The position numbers and the translations under genes are program-made. A stretch of 64,000 bases of DNA from contig NZ_APNM01000005.1 in NCBI RefSeq assembly GCF_040361335.1, positions 1 through 64,000 on the forward strand, given 5' to 3'. Origin of the DNA: APNM01 sp040361335. Lineage in GTDB: Bacteria > Pseudomonadota > Gammaproteobacteria > Nevskiales > Salinisphaeraceae. Positions 48,004 to 56,250 of the stretch are shown here, one piece after another (position 1 is the first letter of the stretch; each line of letters opens with the position of its first letter). Below the pieces are notes generated by a model. It had not been told where the DNA came from and made no database searches. It saw nothing but the letters and a program-made list of their open reading frames with translations.

Positions 48004-49368
48004 TCAGAGGGCGTCAAGCGCCTCCGAAAGCCGCTTGACCGGGATCACGCGGATGCCGGCATCCCGTCCTTTCCGCGGGGCATTGGCGGCCGGCACGATG
48101 GCTCGCTCAAAGCCGTGCTTGGCGGCCTCGCGCAGCCGCTCCTCGCCGCCGGGCACCGGCCGCACTTCGCCCGCCAGACCCAGCTCGCCGAACGCCACCA
48201 GTCCCTGCGGCAGCGGCTTGTCCCGAAAGCTGGACAGGGCCGCCAGCACGATCGGCAGGTCGGCCGCGGTCTCGTGCACCCGCATGCCGCCGACCACGTT
48301 GACGAACACATCCTGATCGCTCAGGCCGATGCCGCCGTGGCGGTGCAGGACCGCGAGCAGCATGGCCAGCCGGCCGGCATCCGGGCCCAGGGCCACGCGC
48401 CGGGGATTGTGCAGGTGGGAGTCGTCGACCAGGGCCTGGACCTCCACCAGCAACGGGCGCGTGCCCTCGCGGGCCACCATCACCACGCTGCCGGCCACCG
48501 CCGCCTCGTGCCGGGACAGGAAGATGGCCGAGGGATTGGCCACCTCCTTGAGTCCGGTGTCGGTCATCGCGAACACGCCCAGCTCGTTGACCGCCCCGAA
48601 GCGGTTCTTGACCGCGCGGATCACCCGGTAGCGGCTGGCGGTCTCGTCCTGGAAATAGAGCACCGTATCCACCATGTGCTCCAGCACCCGCGGTCCGGCG
48701 ATGGTGCCCTCCTTGGTGACATGCCCCACCAGCACCAGGGCGGTGCCCGTGGTCTTGGCGTGCCGTACCAGCGCCGCCGCCGACTCGCGGAGCTGCGAGA
48801 CCGATCCGGGCGCCGAGGTCAGGGTCTCGGTGAACACCGTCTGAACGGAGTCCACCACCATGAGCTGCGGCTGCTCCGCCCCCGCCAGCGCGACGATCCG
48901 CTCCACGCAGGTCTCCGCCAGTACCGCCAGCTCCCCGGTGGGCAGCCCCAGGCGCTGGGCGCGCAGGTGGACCTGCTCGAGGGATTCCTCGCCGGTGACA
49001 TAGAGCCCGCGCAGGCGGGGCTGGGTGCTGGCGAGCATCTGCTGCAGCAGCGTGGACTTGCCGATGCCGGGGTCGCCGCCGATCAGGGTCACCGAGCCGG
49101 GCACCAGGCCGCCGCCGAGGACCCGGTCGAGTTCGGCCAGGCCGGTGCCGGTACGGGGTGTCTCCTCGGGCGCCACGTCGCGCAGCAGACGCACCCGCGC
49201 CTCGCCGGCGTAACCGATCCGGCCGCGGCCCTTCGCCGCCGCGCCGCTGGCGGCCACGCCCTGCTCCACCAGGCTGTTCCAGGCGCCGCAGTCCGGGCAC
49301 TGGCCCGCCCACTTGGGCTGCTGGGCCCCGCACTGGTCGCACACGAACACGGTCTTGGCCTTGGCCAT
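48004..49368 (-). CDS. radA: DNA repair protein RadA
   Basis: A 454-residue RecA-like helicase acting on branched recombination intermediates. The N-terminal zinc finger is CDQCGAQQPKWAGQCPDCGAW. Walker A is GGDPGIGKST, the RadA-specific VKNRFG is present, and the C-terminal Lon-like domain has GMRVHETAADLPIVLAALSS. Convergent with the CorB-like gene, only 7 bp apart. Confidence 0.97.
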   Translation of the reverse strand: MAKAKTVFVCDQCGAQQPKWAGQCPDCGAWNSLVEQGVAASGAAAKGRGRIGYAGEARVRLLRDVAPEETPRTGTGLAELDRVLGGGLVPGSVTLIGGDPGIGKSTLLQQMLASTQPRLRGLYVTGEESLEQVHLRAQRLGLPTGELAVLAETCVERIVALAGAEQPQLMVVDSVQTVFTETLTSAPGSVSQLRESAAALVRHAKTTGTALVLVGHVTKEGTIAGPRVLEHMVDTVLYFQDETASRYRVIRAVKNRFGAVNELGVFAMTDTGLKEVANPSAIFLSRHEAAVAGSVVMVAREGTRPLLVEVQALVDDSHLHNPRRVALGPDAGRLAMLLAVLHRHGGIGLSDQDVFVNVVGGMRVHETAADLPIVLAALSSFRDKPLPQGLVAFGELGLAGEVRPVPGGEERLREAAKHGFERAIVPAANAPRKGRDAGIRVIPVKRLSEALDAL

Positions 49369-49406
49369 GCGATTCCCGCTCCCGGATACCGAGCCGGCAT
49401 TGTACT

Positions 49407-49426
49407 AGGGCCTGTTAACAGGCCCT
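49407..49426. repeat. 20-bp perfect palindrome
   Basis: AGGGCCTGTTAACAGGCCCT reads identically on both strands, in the divergent spacer between radA and the hydrolase gene. The GGGCCTGTT half is shared with the inverted repeat at 25856-25909. It may be a regulator site or a dispersed repeat. Confidence 0.6.
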
Positions 49427-49481
49427 GTGCCTACGGCGCAGTTGCGGTTACGCTAGGCGGCTATCCGACAAGGGGGAAGGC

Positions 49482-50393
49482 ATGAACCGAAGCGACGTCG
49501 AATTCCAGAGCAACGGCACCCTCTGCCGCGCCTGGCACTACCACCCCGCCAGCGACGATTTCACCGGCCCGAACGGCGCCCCCTGCGTGGTGATGGCGCA
49601 TGGGTTCGGTGGTACCCGGAACGCCGGCCTGGAGCCCTATGCCGAGGCCTTCTCGAACGCCGGTCTCAATGTCCTGTTGTTCGACTATCGCTATTTCGGC
49701 GATTCCGACGGCGAACCGCGCCAGTTGCTCTCGGTGTCGCGCCAGCTCGAGGACTGGGCCGCGGCGATCGGTTGCGCCCGCGCCCTGGACGGCGTGGACG
49801 CCCAACGGGTGGCGCTCTGGGGCAGCTCCTTCTCCGGCGGTCATGTGATCGTGGCCGCGGCGCGCGACGGCAACATCGATGCCGTGACCTCCCAGGGACC
49901 GATGATGGACGGCCTCGCCGCCCTCACCAATATCATCGGCTACGCCGGTATCGGTCAGGCCCTGAAGATGACCTGGGCCGGGCTGCGCGACCTCGGCCGC
50001 TCGCTGAGCGGCCGCGACCCCTACCGTATCCCGATCATCGCCGAGCCCGGCGGCTTCGCCGCCATGACCTCGCACGACGCGCTATCCGGCTTCGGCGCCA
50101 TCCTGCCGGAAGGCTGGCGCAACGAGTTCTGCGCCCGAGCCGGCCTGACCCTGGGGCTGTACCGACCGATCCGCCAGGTACCCAAACTCAACTGCCCCAC
50201 CCTGGTCCAGGTCTGCGACCGCGACTCGGTGGCGCCGGCCGACGCCGCCGCCAAGGCCGGCGACCTGAACGAGCTGGTGGAGGTCGTGCACTACGACATC
50301 GGGCACTTCGATATTTATATCGGCGAAGGCTTCAAGCGCTCCAGCCAGGACCAACTCAAGTTCTATCGCGAACACTTGATGGGGTCGAAGTAG
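49482..50393 (+). CDS. Alpha/beta hydrolase (S9/DLH-like)
   Basis: A 303-residue cytosolic hydrolase. The oxyanion segment is CVVMAHGFGGTRNAGL, the nucleophile elbow is LWGSSFSGGHV, the likely acid is VCDRDSVAP, and the catalytic His is in IGHFDIYIGEGF. The pattern resembles the alpha/beta hydrolases annotated as dienelactone hydrolase-like or acetylxylan esterase-like. The substrate is unknown. AAGGGGGAAGG precedes the ATG. Stands alone, divergent from radA. Confidence 0.85.
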   Translation: MNRSDVEFQSNGTLCRAWHYHPASDDFTGPNGAPCVVMAHGFGGTRNAGLEPYAEAFSNAGLNVLLFDYRYFGDSDGEPRQLLSVSRQLEDWAAAIGCARALDGVDAQRVALWGSSFSGGHVIVAAARDGNIDAVTSQGPMMDGLAALTNIIGYAGIGQALKMTWAGLRDLGRSLSGRDPYRIPIIAEPGGFAAMTSHDALSGFGAILPEGWRNEFCARAGLTLGLYRPIRQVPKLNCPTLVQVCDRDSVAPADAAAKAGDLNELVEVVHYDIGHFDIYIGEGFKRSSQDQLKFYREHLMGSK

Positions 50394-50402
50394 GTTTCTT
50401 TT

Positions 50403-50554
50403 ACTAACCACAGAGACACAGAGAACACAGAGCGTTAAGCGTCAAAACACAAAAGCATGAAGGAATGCGTATTTGGGGAACAGGACACCCAGTCTTTCTG
50501 CCTTTTTTGTCAACGCGTTTTTGTCTCTGTGCCCTCTGTGTCTCTGTGGTTAGT
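50403..50554. repeat. CACAGAGA-type inverted repeat between hydrolase and alr
   Basis: ACTAACCACAGAGACACAG (from 50403) and its complement, ending at 50554, form arms of 30 bp with two mismatches, the inner 21 being perfect, around about 92 bp. It may act as a bidirectional transcript end for the convergent genes. Similar CCACAGAGACACAGAG repeats are common between genes in several proteobacteria. Confidence 0.75.
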
Positions 50555-50560
50555 TACTGA

Positions 50561-51640
50561 TCATCTTTCAGAGTCGATATAGACGAACTCGACCCGGTTC
50601 GTCAGCCGGCAGAACAGTTCGTAGGCGATGGTGCCGGCCGCCGCCGCGACCTCGTCGACGGGCAGTCCCTCGCCCCAGAGCGTCGCCTCGTCGCCGACCT
50701 CGGCCTCGGGGCAATCGCGCAGATCCACGGTGATCAGGTCCATGGAGACACGCCCCACCAGCGGCACGCGCTTGCCGTGGACCAGCACGGGCGTGCCCGA
50801 AGGCGCATGCCGCGGATAGCCGTCGCCGTAGCCGATGGCGACGAGCCCCACGGGCATGTCCTCCGGCGCCCGCCAGGTGGCGCCATAGCCGATCGCCTCG
50901 CCGGCGGCCACCGACTTGCGCGCCACCAGCGGCGCGGTCAGCGTCATCGCCGGCCGCAGATCGAGCGACGGACCGTCGCGTCCCAGCAGCGGCGAGGCGC
51001 CGTAGAGCATGATCCCGGGTCGCACGTTGTCGGCATGGCTGTCGGGCCAGGCCAGGATGCCGGCGGAATTGGCGATGGACCGTTCCCCCGGCAGGTCGCC
51101 CAGCGCCGCATGGAAACGCCGGACCTGGGTCATGGTCGCGGGATCGTCGGGGTCGTCGGCACAGGCCAGGTGGGTCATCCAGCCCGCCAGACGGACTGCC
51201 GGCAGCGCGGCCAGGCGACGGTGGAGCGCGCCGGCCTCCTCCGCGGGAAAGCCGAGACGGTTCATGCCGGTATCCAGCTTGATCCAGACCTCGAGACCCT
51301 GGCCCCCATGGGCTGCCAGCGCCGCCAACTGGGTGGCGTCGTGCAGCACCGGTTGCAGGCCATGCTCGGCGCAAGCCGTCAGGTCCGCGACACCGCGGAT
51401 GGCCGAAAGCACGATCAGTGGTTTGCTGACGCCCGCCCACCGCAACTGCAGCGCCTCGTCGACGGTGGCGACCGCGAAAGCGTCCGCGTCGGCGAGGGCC
51501 GTGACCACGTGAAAGGCACCATGCCCGTAGGCATCGGCCTTGATCGCGGCAACGACCCGACAACCCGGCGCGCAGGCCCGTACGCGCGCCAGGTTGTGGC
51601 GCAGGGCCGCGGCGTCGACGGTGGCGCGGACGCGGCTCAC
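50561..51640 (-). CDS. alr: Alanine racemase
   Basis: A 359-residue PLP enzyme making D-alanine for peptidoglycan. The PLP lysine is in VVAAIKADAYGHG near residue 34. The glycine-rich and Tyr-bearing segments read LDTGMNRLGFPAEE, ANSAGILAW and GIMLYGASPLLG, with EAIGYGATWRA supplying the catalytic Tyr. It starts at a GTG. dnaB lies 170 bp upstream on the same strand, as in E. coli. Confidence 0.95.
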   Translation of the reverse strand: MSRVRATVDAAALRHNLARVRACAPGCRVVAAIKADAYGHGAFHVVTALADADAFAVATVDEALQLRWAGVSKPLIVLSAIRGVADLTACAEHGLQPVLHDATQLAALAAHGGQGLEVWIKLDTGMNRLGFPAEEAGALHRRLAALPAVRLAGWMTHLACADDPDDPATMTQVRRFHAALGDLPGERSIANSAGILAWPDSHADNVRPGIMLYGASPLLGRDGPSLDLRPAMTLTAPLVARKSVAAGEAIGYGATWRAPEDMPVGLVAIGYGDGYPRHAPSGTPVLVHGKRVPLVGRVSMDLITVDLRDCPEAEVGDEATLWGEGLPVDEVAAAAGTIAYELFCRLTNRVEFVYIDSER

Positions 51641-51662
51641 GGCCGGTGGTTCGTGGCCGGGG

Positions 51663-51750
51663 AAATCCCCCCTATCCCCCCTTTTTCAAAGGGGGGAACG
51701 AAGGCACGAGTTCGCCTCCGCCTTTCGTAAAGGGGGATCGAGGGGGATTT
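51663..51750. repeat. CCCCCT/AGGGGG intergenic hairpin repeat between alr and dnaB
   Basis: Outer arms AAATCCCCC (51663-51671) and GGGGGATTT (51742-51750) enclose a strong stem, CCCCCCTTT (51676-51684)/AAAGGGGGG (51688-51696). Similar AAATCCCCCCT...AAAGGGGGG elements are scattered in many genomes. The spacer is otherwise empty; the element may end the dnaB transcript. Confidence 0.7.
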
Positions 51751-51808
51751 CGCCGGTTCCGCCCTTGCGAGACACAGGGCCGGCGCCGCGGTCCGATCAG
51801 GCAACCCC

Positions 51809-53173
51809 CTAGCCACCGATCGGTTCCAGGTCGTCGTCGTAGTGGTCCTGGAGGTTCTCGAAGCGGGTGAAATGGCCCAGGAACGCGGTGCGGCACGTGC
51901 CCAGCGGGCCGTTACGCTGCTTGCCGATGATGATCTCGGCCACGCCCTTGTCGTCGCTGTCCTCGTTGTAGACCTCGTCGCGGTAGATGAACACGATGAC
52001 GTCGGCGTCCTGCTCGATACCGCCGGACTCGCGCAGATCGGACATGCGCGGTCGCTTGTTGTCGCGCTGCTCCACGCTGCGGTTGAGCTGCGAGAGCGCG
52101 ATCACCGGCACATCCAGCTCCTTGGCCAGGGCCTTGAGATTGCGGGAGATCTCGGAGATCTCGTTGGTCCGGTTCTCGCGCGTGCCGGGCACCTGCATGA
52201 GCTGGAGATAGTCGACCACGATCAGGCCGATGTCGTGCTCGCGCTTGAGGCGGCGCGCACGGGCGCGCAGCTCGGTGGGCGACAACGCGGGGGTGTCGTC
52301 CACGAACAGCTTGGCGTTCTCGTTCATGATCGCGATCGCCGAGGTGATCCGCGGCCAGTCCTCGTCGTCGAGCTGACCGCTGCGCAGCCGGCCCTGGTCG
52401 ACCCGCCCCCAGGACGAGATCATGCGCATCACGAGTTGCTCGGCGGACATCTCCATCGAGAACACCGCCACCGGTACCCGCTCCTTGATGGCGACGTTCT
52501 CGACGATGTTCATCGAAAAGCTCGTCTTGCCCATCGACGGCCGGCCGGCGACGATGAGCAGATCCGACGGCTGCAGGCCGTTGGTGAGCTCGTCGAACTT
52601 GTTGAGACCGGTGGCCAGGCCGGTGAACTTACCCTGGTTCTCGTACAGGTATTCGATGCGCTCGACGGCGCGCGTAAGCAGGTCGCCGAGGCCGGCCACG
52701 GCGGTGCCGCCGCTGCGGCCGCGCTCGGCGATGGCGAAGATGCGCTTCTCGGCCTCGTCGAGGATGTCCGAGGCACTGCGGCCCTCGGCGGTGAAACCCA
52801 GCTCGGTGATCGCGGTGCCGGCGCCGATGAGCTGCCGCGTGACCGAGCGTTCGCGCACGATCTCCGCATAGGCGCGGATATTGGCGGCGCTCGGGGTGTC
52901 GGCCGCGAGATTGCCGATGTAAGTCGCGCCCCCGGCCTTGTCGAGCAGGTCGCGGCTGCGCAGCCACTCCGTGAGCGTGACCACGTCCCGTGGCTGGCCT
53001 GTGTCCGCCAGGTCGGCCAGACCCCGGAACAGCAGGCGATGATCCTCGCGGTAGAAATCCTCCTCGCTCAGGCGGCCCGCGATCTCATCCCAGGCGTCCT
53101 CGGCGAGCATCAGTCCGCCGAGCACGGATTGCTCGGCTTCCAGGGAATGCGGTGGCAGTTTGCTCTCGGCCAT
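51809..53173 (-). CDS. dnaB: Replicative DNA helicase
   Basis: A 454-residue hexameric helicase that unwinds DNA at the fork. The N-terminal DnaG-binding domain opens KLPPHSLEAEQSVLGGLML. The RecA fold has Walker A VAGRPSMGKTSFSMN, LIVVDYLQLMQVPG (Walker B) and the DnaB-specific LKALAKELDVPVIALSQLNR. ATG 53173 is preferred; a GTG three codons upstream exists but neither has a clear ribosome site. Confidence 0.97.
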   Translation of the reverse strand: MAESKLPPHSLEAEQSVLGGLMLAEDAWDEIAGRLSEEDFYREDHRLLFRGLADLADTGQPRDVVTLTEWLRSRDLLDKAGGATYIGNLAADTPSAANIRAYAEIVRERSVTRQLIGAGTAITELGFTAEGRSASDILDEAEKRIFAIAERGRSGGTAVAGLGDLLTRAVERIEYLYENQGKFTGLATGLNKFDELTNGLQPSDLLIVAGRPSMGKTSFSMNIVENVAIKERVPVAVFSMEMSAEQLVMRMISSWGRVDQGRLRSGQLDDEDWPRITSAIAIMNENAKLFVDDTPALSPTELRARARRLKREHDIGLIVVDYLQLMQVPGTRENRTNEISEISRNLKALAKELDVPVIALSQLNRSVEQRDNKRPRMSDLRESGGIEQDADVIVFIYRDEVYNEDSDDKGVAEIIIGKQRNGPLGTCRTAFLGHFTRFENLQDHYDDDLEPIGG

Positions 53174-53292
53174 CTGGGGCACTGTCGGACGTGGCGGTTG
53201 TGGGGCACTCGCGCCGCGGTAAAGGCGTGCGGCGCGGTCGCGGCCGGGTCAGTTTAGCAGGGCCGCGACGATGGCGTGCGGGTGCCGGAAAC

Positions 53293-53320
53293 GACGACGC
53301 CGCCCGCAGGCGGCGTCGTC
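53293..53320 (-). terminator. Hairpin between rplI and dnaB
   Basis: GACGACGCCGCC (53293-53304) and GGCGGCGTCGTC (53309-53320) pair perfectly over 12 bp around CGCA. It lies 25 bp past the rplI stop. The minus strand continues TTTCC, a minimal T tract. Confidence 0.65.
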
Positions 53321-53344
53321 TGTCCACCGGCCGGAAACCCCGGA

Positions 53345-53956
53345 TCAGGCCTTGTCGGCCTCCTCGTCGTCCGGCGCCTCGGACGCCTCCTCGGCTTCCG
53401 TTTCCCCGGTCTCGTCGGCCTCGGCCGCGGCCTCCGCCGTCTCCGCCTCGGTCTGCTCGGCCTCTTCGGGCTCGGCGGCCCGCTCGGGCGGCATGTTGAT
53501 GCCCAGGTCGGTGAGCTGGGCGACCACCACCTCGATCTCGGTCTCGACCTCGGCGTGCAACTGGATCACCGCCTGGAAACGACCGATGGTGCGCAACGGG
53601 CCGTCGGGCAGGACCACCTCGCGAGCGTCCAGCTCGTGGCCTTCCTCGGCGACCGCGTCCACGATCTCCTGCGGACCGACGGAGCCGTAGAGCTTGCCCT
53701 CGTCGCTGGCGCGCATGGCCACGACGAAGCTGCTCCCGCCGAGTTTCTCGGCGCGGCCGCGGGCGCGGTCGAGCCGCTCCTGCGAGGCCGCCATCAGCTC
53801 GGAGCGGCGCGCCTCGAAGACCTTGATGTTCTCGGGCGTGGCCGGCAACGCGTAGCCCTTGGGTACCAGGAAGTTGCGCCCGTAGCCGGGCCGCACCTTC
53901 ACCTGGTCGCCGAGATCGCCCAGGTTGCGGACTTTCTGCAACAGGATGACTTGCAT
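53345..53956 (-). CDS. rplI: 50S ribosomal protein L9 (bL9) with acidic tail
   Basis: A 203-residue protein. Residues 1-148 are standard bL9 (MQVILLQKVRNLGDLGDQV, GYGRNFLVPKGYALPATPEN, EIEVVVAQLTDLGINM). Residues 155-203 are a Glu/Ala-rich low-complexity tail ending DDEEADKA, unusual for bL9 and like the tail of bS16 here. AGGAG stands 5 nt before the ATG. Last of rpsF-rpsR-rplI. Confidence 0.95.
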   Translation of the reverse strand: MQVILLQKVRNLGDLGDQVKVRPGYGRNFLVPKGYALPATPENIKVFEARRSELMAASQERLDRARGRAEKLGGSSFVVAMRASDEGKLYGSVGPQEIVDAVAEEGHELDAREVVLPDGPLRTIGRFQAVIQLHAEVETEIEVVVAQLTDLGINMPPERAAEPEEAEQTEAETAEAAAEADETGETEAEEASEAPDDEEADKA

Positions 53957-53965
53957 GGACGGCTC

Positions 53966-54196
53966 CTAGGGCGAATGGCGGTCGGTGTACGGCAGCAGCG
54001 CCAGGTAGCGCGCCCGCTTGACCGCCGTGGAAAGCTGGCGCTGATAGCGCGCCGCGGTGCCGGTGATGCGGCTGGGGACGATCTTGCCGGTCTCGGTGAT
54101 GTACTGCTTGAGGGTCTCGATATCCTTGTAATCGATCTCCTCGACACCCTCGGCGGTGAAACGGCAATAACGTCGACGTCGGAAGAAACGAGCCAT
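53966..54196 (-). CDS. rpsR: 30S ribosomal protein S18 (bS18)
   Basis: A 76-residue protein with MARFFRRRRYCRFTAEGV, IDYKDIETLKQYITETGKIV and RITGTAARYQRQLSTAVKRA, the conserved core that binds rRNA together with bS6. It starts 2 bp after rpsF; the longer frame upstream is within rpsF. A CXXC zinc form is absent. Confidence 0.97.
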   Translation of the reverse strand: MARFFRRRRYCRFTAEGVEEIDYKDIETLKQYITETGKIVPSRITGTAARYQRQLSTAVKRARYLALLPYTDRHSP

Positions 54197-54198
54197 GG

Positions 54199-54555
54199 TT
54201 ACGCTCCCGTGTTCGCGGCGGATTTGCCCTCGCCCTCGGCCTTCTTGGCCAGCGGGGACGGCTCGGTGTCGGCCTTGGGCCGGGCGACGCAGAGGTAACG
54301 CAGCACCGCATCGTTGAACCGGAAGGTGCCCTCGAGTTCCTCGCGCGCGGCCTGGCCGCACTCGACGTTCATGAGCACGTAGTGCGCCTTGTGGATCTTC
54401 TGGATCGGGTAGGCGAGCTGGCGGCGACCCCAGTCCTCGAGGCGATGCACCTTGCCGCCGTCCTCTTCGATCATGCCGCGATACTTCTCGATCATCGCGG
54501 GCACCTGTTCACTCTGGTCCGGGTGGACCAGGAAGACGATCTCGTAATGTCGCAT
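54199..54555 (-). CDS. rpsF: 30S ribosomal protein S6 (bS6)
   Basis: A 118-residue protein, partner of bS18, starting MRHYEIVFLVHPDQSEQVP and containing KVHRLEDWGRRQLAYPIQKI and YVLMNVECGQ. A short charged C-terminal tail follows FNDAVLRYLCVARP. GGAGCG precedes the ATG. No priB gene is present between rpsF and rpsR. Confidence 0.97.
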   Translation of the reverse strand: MRHYEIVFLVHPDQSEQVPAMIEKYRGMIEEDGGKVHRLEDWGRRQLAYPIQKIHKAHYVLMNVECGQAAREELEGTFRFNDAVLRYLCVARPKADTEPSPLAKKAEGEGKSAANTGA

Positions 54556-54650
54556 GTGCGCTCCTTACGGTTTGACAGCCCCCGGCGGCATCGCCGTGGA
54601 GCAAGGAGTCCGCGGCGCCCGAAGGGCCGCGAGGCGCGGGAGTTTAGCAG

Positions 54651-54692
54651 CTTCCGGTTTCCGGTTTCCAGTTCCCGTCTCCCGTTTCCAAC
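54651..54692. repeat. Heptad repeat (TTTCCGG type) upstream of rpsF
   Basis: Six consecutive seven-base units, CTTCCGG, TTTCCGG, TTTCCAG, TTCCCGT, CTCCCGT and TTCCAAC, lie between rlmB and rpsF. The 7-bp register parallels the ATCACNA heptads at 33405 and 43184. Confidence 0.6.
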
Positions 54693-54739
54693 CGGCCGGT
54701 GCCTGCCTCGCCCCTGGAGCCGGCACCGCCCTTTGATGG

Positions 54740-55483
54740 CTAGCCCGTCCCCCGCTGCCGCAGCGCCTCGAACAGGCAAACCCCGGTGGCCACGGAAACG
54801 TTCAGGCTCGCCACCCCGCCGCCGGCCATGGGGATCGCCGCCAGCAGGTCACAGGTCTCGCGGGTAAGGCGGCGCATGCCGCCGCCCTCGCCGCCCAGCA
54901 CCAGTACCAACGGCCCCTTGAGATCGACCGCGTGAATGGTGGCGGGCGCGTCGGCGGCCGTGCCCACGACCCAGAGACCGTCCGCCTGAAGGCGCTTCAA
55001 GGTCCGCGCCAGGTTGGTCACACGCACCAGCGGCACGACCTCGGCACCGCCGGCCGCGACCTTGCGCGCCGCCGGGGTCAGCCCCGCGGCCCGGTCCTTG
55101 GGCACGATCACCGCGGTCACGCCGGCCGCCGCGGCGCTGCGCAGGCAGGCACCCAGGTTGTGCGGGTCCTGCACGCCGTCCAGCGCCAGCACCAGGGGCG
55201 CATCCACGGCCGCGAGCAGGCCGTCCAGGGCCGCCTCGTCCAGCGGCTCGGCCGGCGCGACCAGCGCCACCACGCCCTGGTGATCCACATCCGGGGATAG
55301 GTCATCCAGCTCCCCGGCCGGTACGGACGCCATCGGCACGCCGGCGAGTTCCGCTCGCTCGCGTAGCCCGCGTGCGCGGGCGTCGTCGCGGCCGTCGCGC
55401 ATCAGCACGCGCTCCACGGGCCGGCCCGCGGCCAGGGCCGCGGTCACGGCATGCCAGCCGGCGATGGGCACGGATTCGGACAC
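54740..55483 (-). CDS. rlmB: 23S rRNA (guanosine-2'-O)-methyltransferase RlmB
   Basis: A 247-residue SpoU/TrmH-family enzyme that methylates G2251 of 23S rRNA. The N-terminal part IAGWHAVTAALAAGRPVERV binds rRNA. The SPOUT motifs are VQDPHNLGACLRSAAAAGV, LVLVLGGEGGGMRRLTRE and IPMAGGGVASLNVSVATGV. The GTG at 55483 has GGAG upstream and gives the family length; the longer frame overlaps the terminator before it. Confidence 0.95.
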   Translation of the reverse strand: MSESVPIAGWHAVTAALAAGRPVERVLMRDGRDDARARGLRERAELAGVPMASVPAGELDDLSPDVDHQGVVALVAPAEPLDEAALDGLLAAVDAPLVLALDGVQDPHNLGACLRSAAAAGVTAVIVPKDRAAGLTPAARKVAAGGAEVVPLVRVTNLARTLKRLQADGLWVVGTAADAPATIHAVDLKGPLVLVLGGEGGGMRRLTRETCDLLAAIPMAGGGVASLNVSVATGVCLFEALRQRGTG

Positions 55484-55500
55484 GGTCTCGCTCCTCTCCA

Positions 55501-55535
55501 AACAAAACACCCCTCCCCCGCGCACGGGGGAGGGG
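55501..55535 (-). terminator. Rho-independent terminator of the OmpA-type lipoprotein gene
   Basis: CCCCTCCCCCG (55510-55520) pairs with CGGGGGAGGGG (55525-55535) around CGCA; the minus strand continues TGTTTTGTTT. It lies between the ompA-type gene and rlmB. Confidence 0.85.
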
Positions 55536-55560
55536 TCGGTGGCCGGGTATGAGCGGTCGA

Positions 55561-56250
55561 TCAGGAGCCGAGGTACGGCGGCGCCTCGAACGCCTGCTTC
55601 TCCTGGCCCTCGACGATGGGCTTGACCACGATGTCCACGCGACGGTTGCGCGCGCGGCCGGCCTTGGTGTCGTTGCTCGCGATGGGCTCGCTCTCGCCGC
55701 GACCCCAGGTCACCATGCGCGAGGACGACACGCCCTGGCTCGACAGGTACTTCGCCACCGCGCTGGCGCGTTTCTCGGAGAGCTTCTGGTTGTACTCGTC
55801 CGAGCCGGTGCTGTCGGTGTGGCCGACCACGTGCACCGCGGTCTTCTCGTAGTCCTTGAAGACGTTGGCGATCTTGTCGAACGTGGACTGGGCCTCGAAC
55901 GACAGCTCGGCGCTGTCGACGGCGAAGGAGTAGTCGCTGGCCACGCCCACGCGCAGGGCGTTGCCGCCCATGCGGGTGATGTAGAGCTCCTCGCGGGCCT
56001 GCTCCGCCGCCAGCCGCTCCTGCAGCTCGGCGTGCTGCTTGTCCATGTAGCGGCCGACGCCGGCGCCGGCCAGCGCACCCACCGCGGCGCCCACGTACTT
56101 GCCTTCCTCGTCGTTCACTTGGTGACCGATCACCGCGCCGGTGACCGCGCCCACCGCGGCGCCGATCTTGGTCCGGCGGTTGGGATCGTCCGCGCAGGCG
56201 GACAGGATCAGGGCCCCCGAGAGCACGGTCACAATGCCGATTCTATTCAT
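55561..56250 (-). CDS. OmpA-family lipoprotein with glycine zipper
   Basis: A 229-residue lipoprotein. The lipobox LSAC ends the signal peptide (Cys19). Residues 28-67 are a glycine-zipper membrane segment (GAAVGAVTGAVIGH, VGAAVGALAGAGVG). The C-terminal OmpA domain binds peptidoglycan: VVGHTDSTGSDEYNQKLSEK and RGESEPIASNDTKAGRARNR with the key Asp and Arg. Its start overlaps the rnr stop (ATGA), so it is co-translated with rnr although functionally unrelated. It resembles E. coli YiaD. Confidence 0.9.
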   Translation of the reverse strand: MNRIGIVTVLSGALILSACADDPNRRTKIGAAVGAVTGAVIGHQVNDEEGKYVGAAVGALAGAGVGRYMDKQHAELQERLAAEQAREELYITRMGGNALRVGVASDYSFAVDSAELSFEAQSTFDKIANVFKDYEKTAVHVVGHTDSTGSDEYNQKLSEKRASAVAKYLSSQGVSSSRMVTWGRGESEPIASNDTKAGRARNRRVDIVVKPIVEGQEKQAFEAPPYLGS

